DNA from: Isoperla grammatica
Lineage: Eukaryota > Arthropoda > Insecta > Plecoptera > Perlodidae
Direction: 5' to 3'
DNA length: 64,000 nucleotides
Assembly (NCBI GenBank): GCA_945910005.1
Contig: OX246749.1
Location: forward strand, 27,456,843-27,520,842
Below the pieces are notes generated by a model. That model saw only the letters and a program-made list of their open reading frames with translations, did not search any database and was not told the origin of the DNA. The position numbers and the translations under genes are program-made. Positions 63,491-64,000 of the stretch are shown here, in pieces; within the stretch, counting starts at the first letter, position 1; the number at the start of each line of letters is the position of its first letter.

Positions 63491-64000
63491 CTGTGGGGGA
63501 ACATCAGCACACAGATGACATCTAGTGTGTAACACTATGAAGGCCAGGTTGTACGTGGACATGGGCGGTGTCTCTTGGAACGTGTCCCAGTACCGTCCGA
63601 CGCCGGCCAAGCTGTGGGGGAACATCAGCACACAGATGACATCCAGTGTGTAACACTATGAAGGCCAGGTTGTACGTGGACATGGGCGGTGTCTCTTGGA
63701 ACGTGTCCCAGTACTGTCCGACGCCGGCCAAGCTGTGGGGTAACATCAGCACACAGATGACATCCAGTGTGTAACACTATGAAGGCCAGGTTGTACGTAG
63801 ACATGGGCGGTGTCTCTTGGAACGTGTCCCAGTACCGTCCGACGCCGGCCAAGCTGTGGGGGAACATCAGCACACAGATGACATCCAGTGTGTAACACTA
63901 TGAAGGCCAGGTTGTACGTGGACATGGGCGGTGTCTCTTGGAACGTGTCCCAGTACTGTCCGACGCCGGCCAAGCTGTGGAAGAACATCAGCACACAGAT
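63491..64000. repeat. ~121-bp array derived from the GAMENWG exon's acceptor
   Basis: At least four copies, continuing past the window edge. On the minus strand each has CCCCCACAG or a variant (CTTCCACAG, TACCCCACAG), then about 78 nt of exon start ([18 protein letters not shown]), then intron. The copies lack the ACCCCCGCCGG-type 12-nt stretch present in the true exon. Confidence 0.95.

Noticed and set aside
63362..63994. ORFs repeating MLMFPHSLA every 121 bp
   Set aside because: Intron/acceptor plus exon-start copies in the array; not separate genes.

Overview
This is a window of an animal nuclear genome, and I think a mollusc is most likely. The evidence is split genes with GT-AG introns, animal retrotransposons (a CR1/L2-type LINE, a Ty3/Gypsy element, hAT and Harbinger elements) and a short interspersed family at 59,262-59,718 and 62,838-63,150 whose core resembles what I recall of molluscan SINEs. 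I see no bacterial features. The phylum assignment is an inference.

The backbone is one host gene on the minus strand, an M1-family zinc aminopeptidase (aminopeptidase N type). I can place twelve exons. In transcription order they are 63,490-63,182 (GAMENWG substrate-binding motif), 62,114-61,930 (HEXXH-X18-E zinc site), 56,654-56,495 (catalytic-tyrosine region), 51,392-51,311, 48,776-48,590, 22,072-21,871, 20,936-20,659, 19,701-19,517, 10,317-10,150, 8,430-8,300, 2,766-2,697 and 1,058-726 (stop). Splice phases agree at nine of the eleven junctions. The other two point to single-base frameshifts, at an A7 run (61,942-61,948) and near 8,417. The first exons lie beyond position 64,000.

The introns are filled with tandem arrays and nested mobile elements. 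The main finding is that most of the tandem arrays are copies of the gene's own exon edges. Each repeat unit carries a splice acceptor or donor plus a short piece of the adjoining coding sequence. Such arrays, or arrays ending at the splice site, adjoin the exons at 726, 8,300, 10,150, 21,871, 48,590, 56,495, 61,930 and 63,182. A further array at 19,714-20,165 resembles the inside of another exon. One donor array (72-bp unit, 24 codons) stays open in the exon's own frame.

Nested elements, left to right: a Harbinger-like MITE (2,046); a decayed CR1/L2 LINE with a 2A-like motif (3,690-7,290); a gag-like-only LTR element that splits one exon-edge array (10,813-19,042) and itself carries a hAT element (13,118-15,871); a hAT element (22,784-28,920) holding a recent Gypsy element with three in-frame stops (23,656-28,367); an apparently intact five-exon gene for a Mutator-like transposase fused to a YqaJ nuclease (36,590-31,840, minus); an LTR element without gag-pol (37,768-46,469) holding a 3.6-kb foldback element; a dispersed family beginning CTAGGAAAACGC; and relics of an RNase H-bearing LINE (60,390-61,470). 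All of the hAT/Gypsy, transposase-YqaJ and foldback block lies in one 26.5-kb intron of the aminopeptidase gene.
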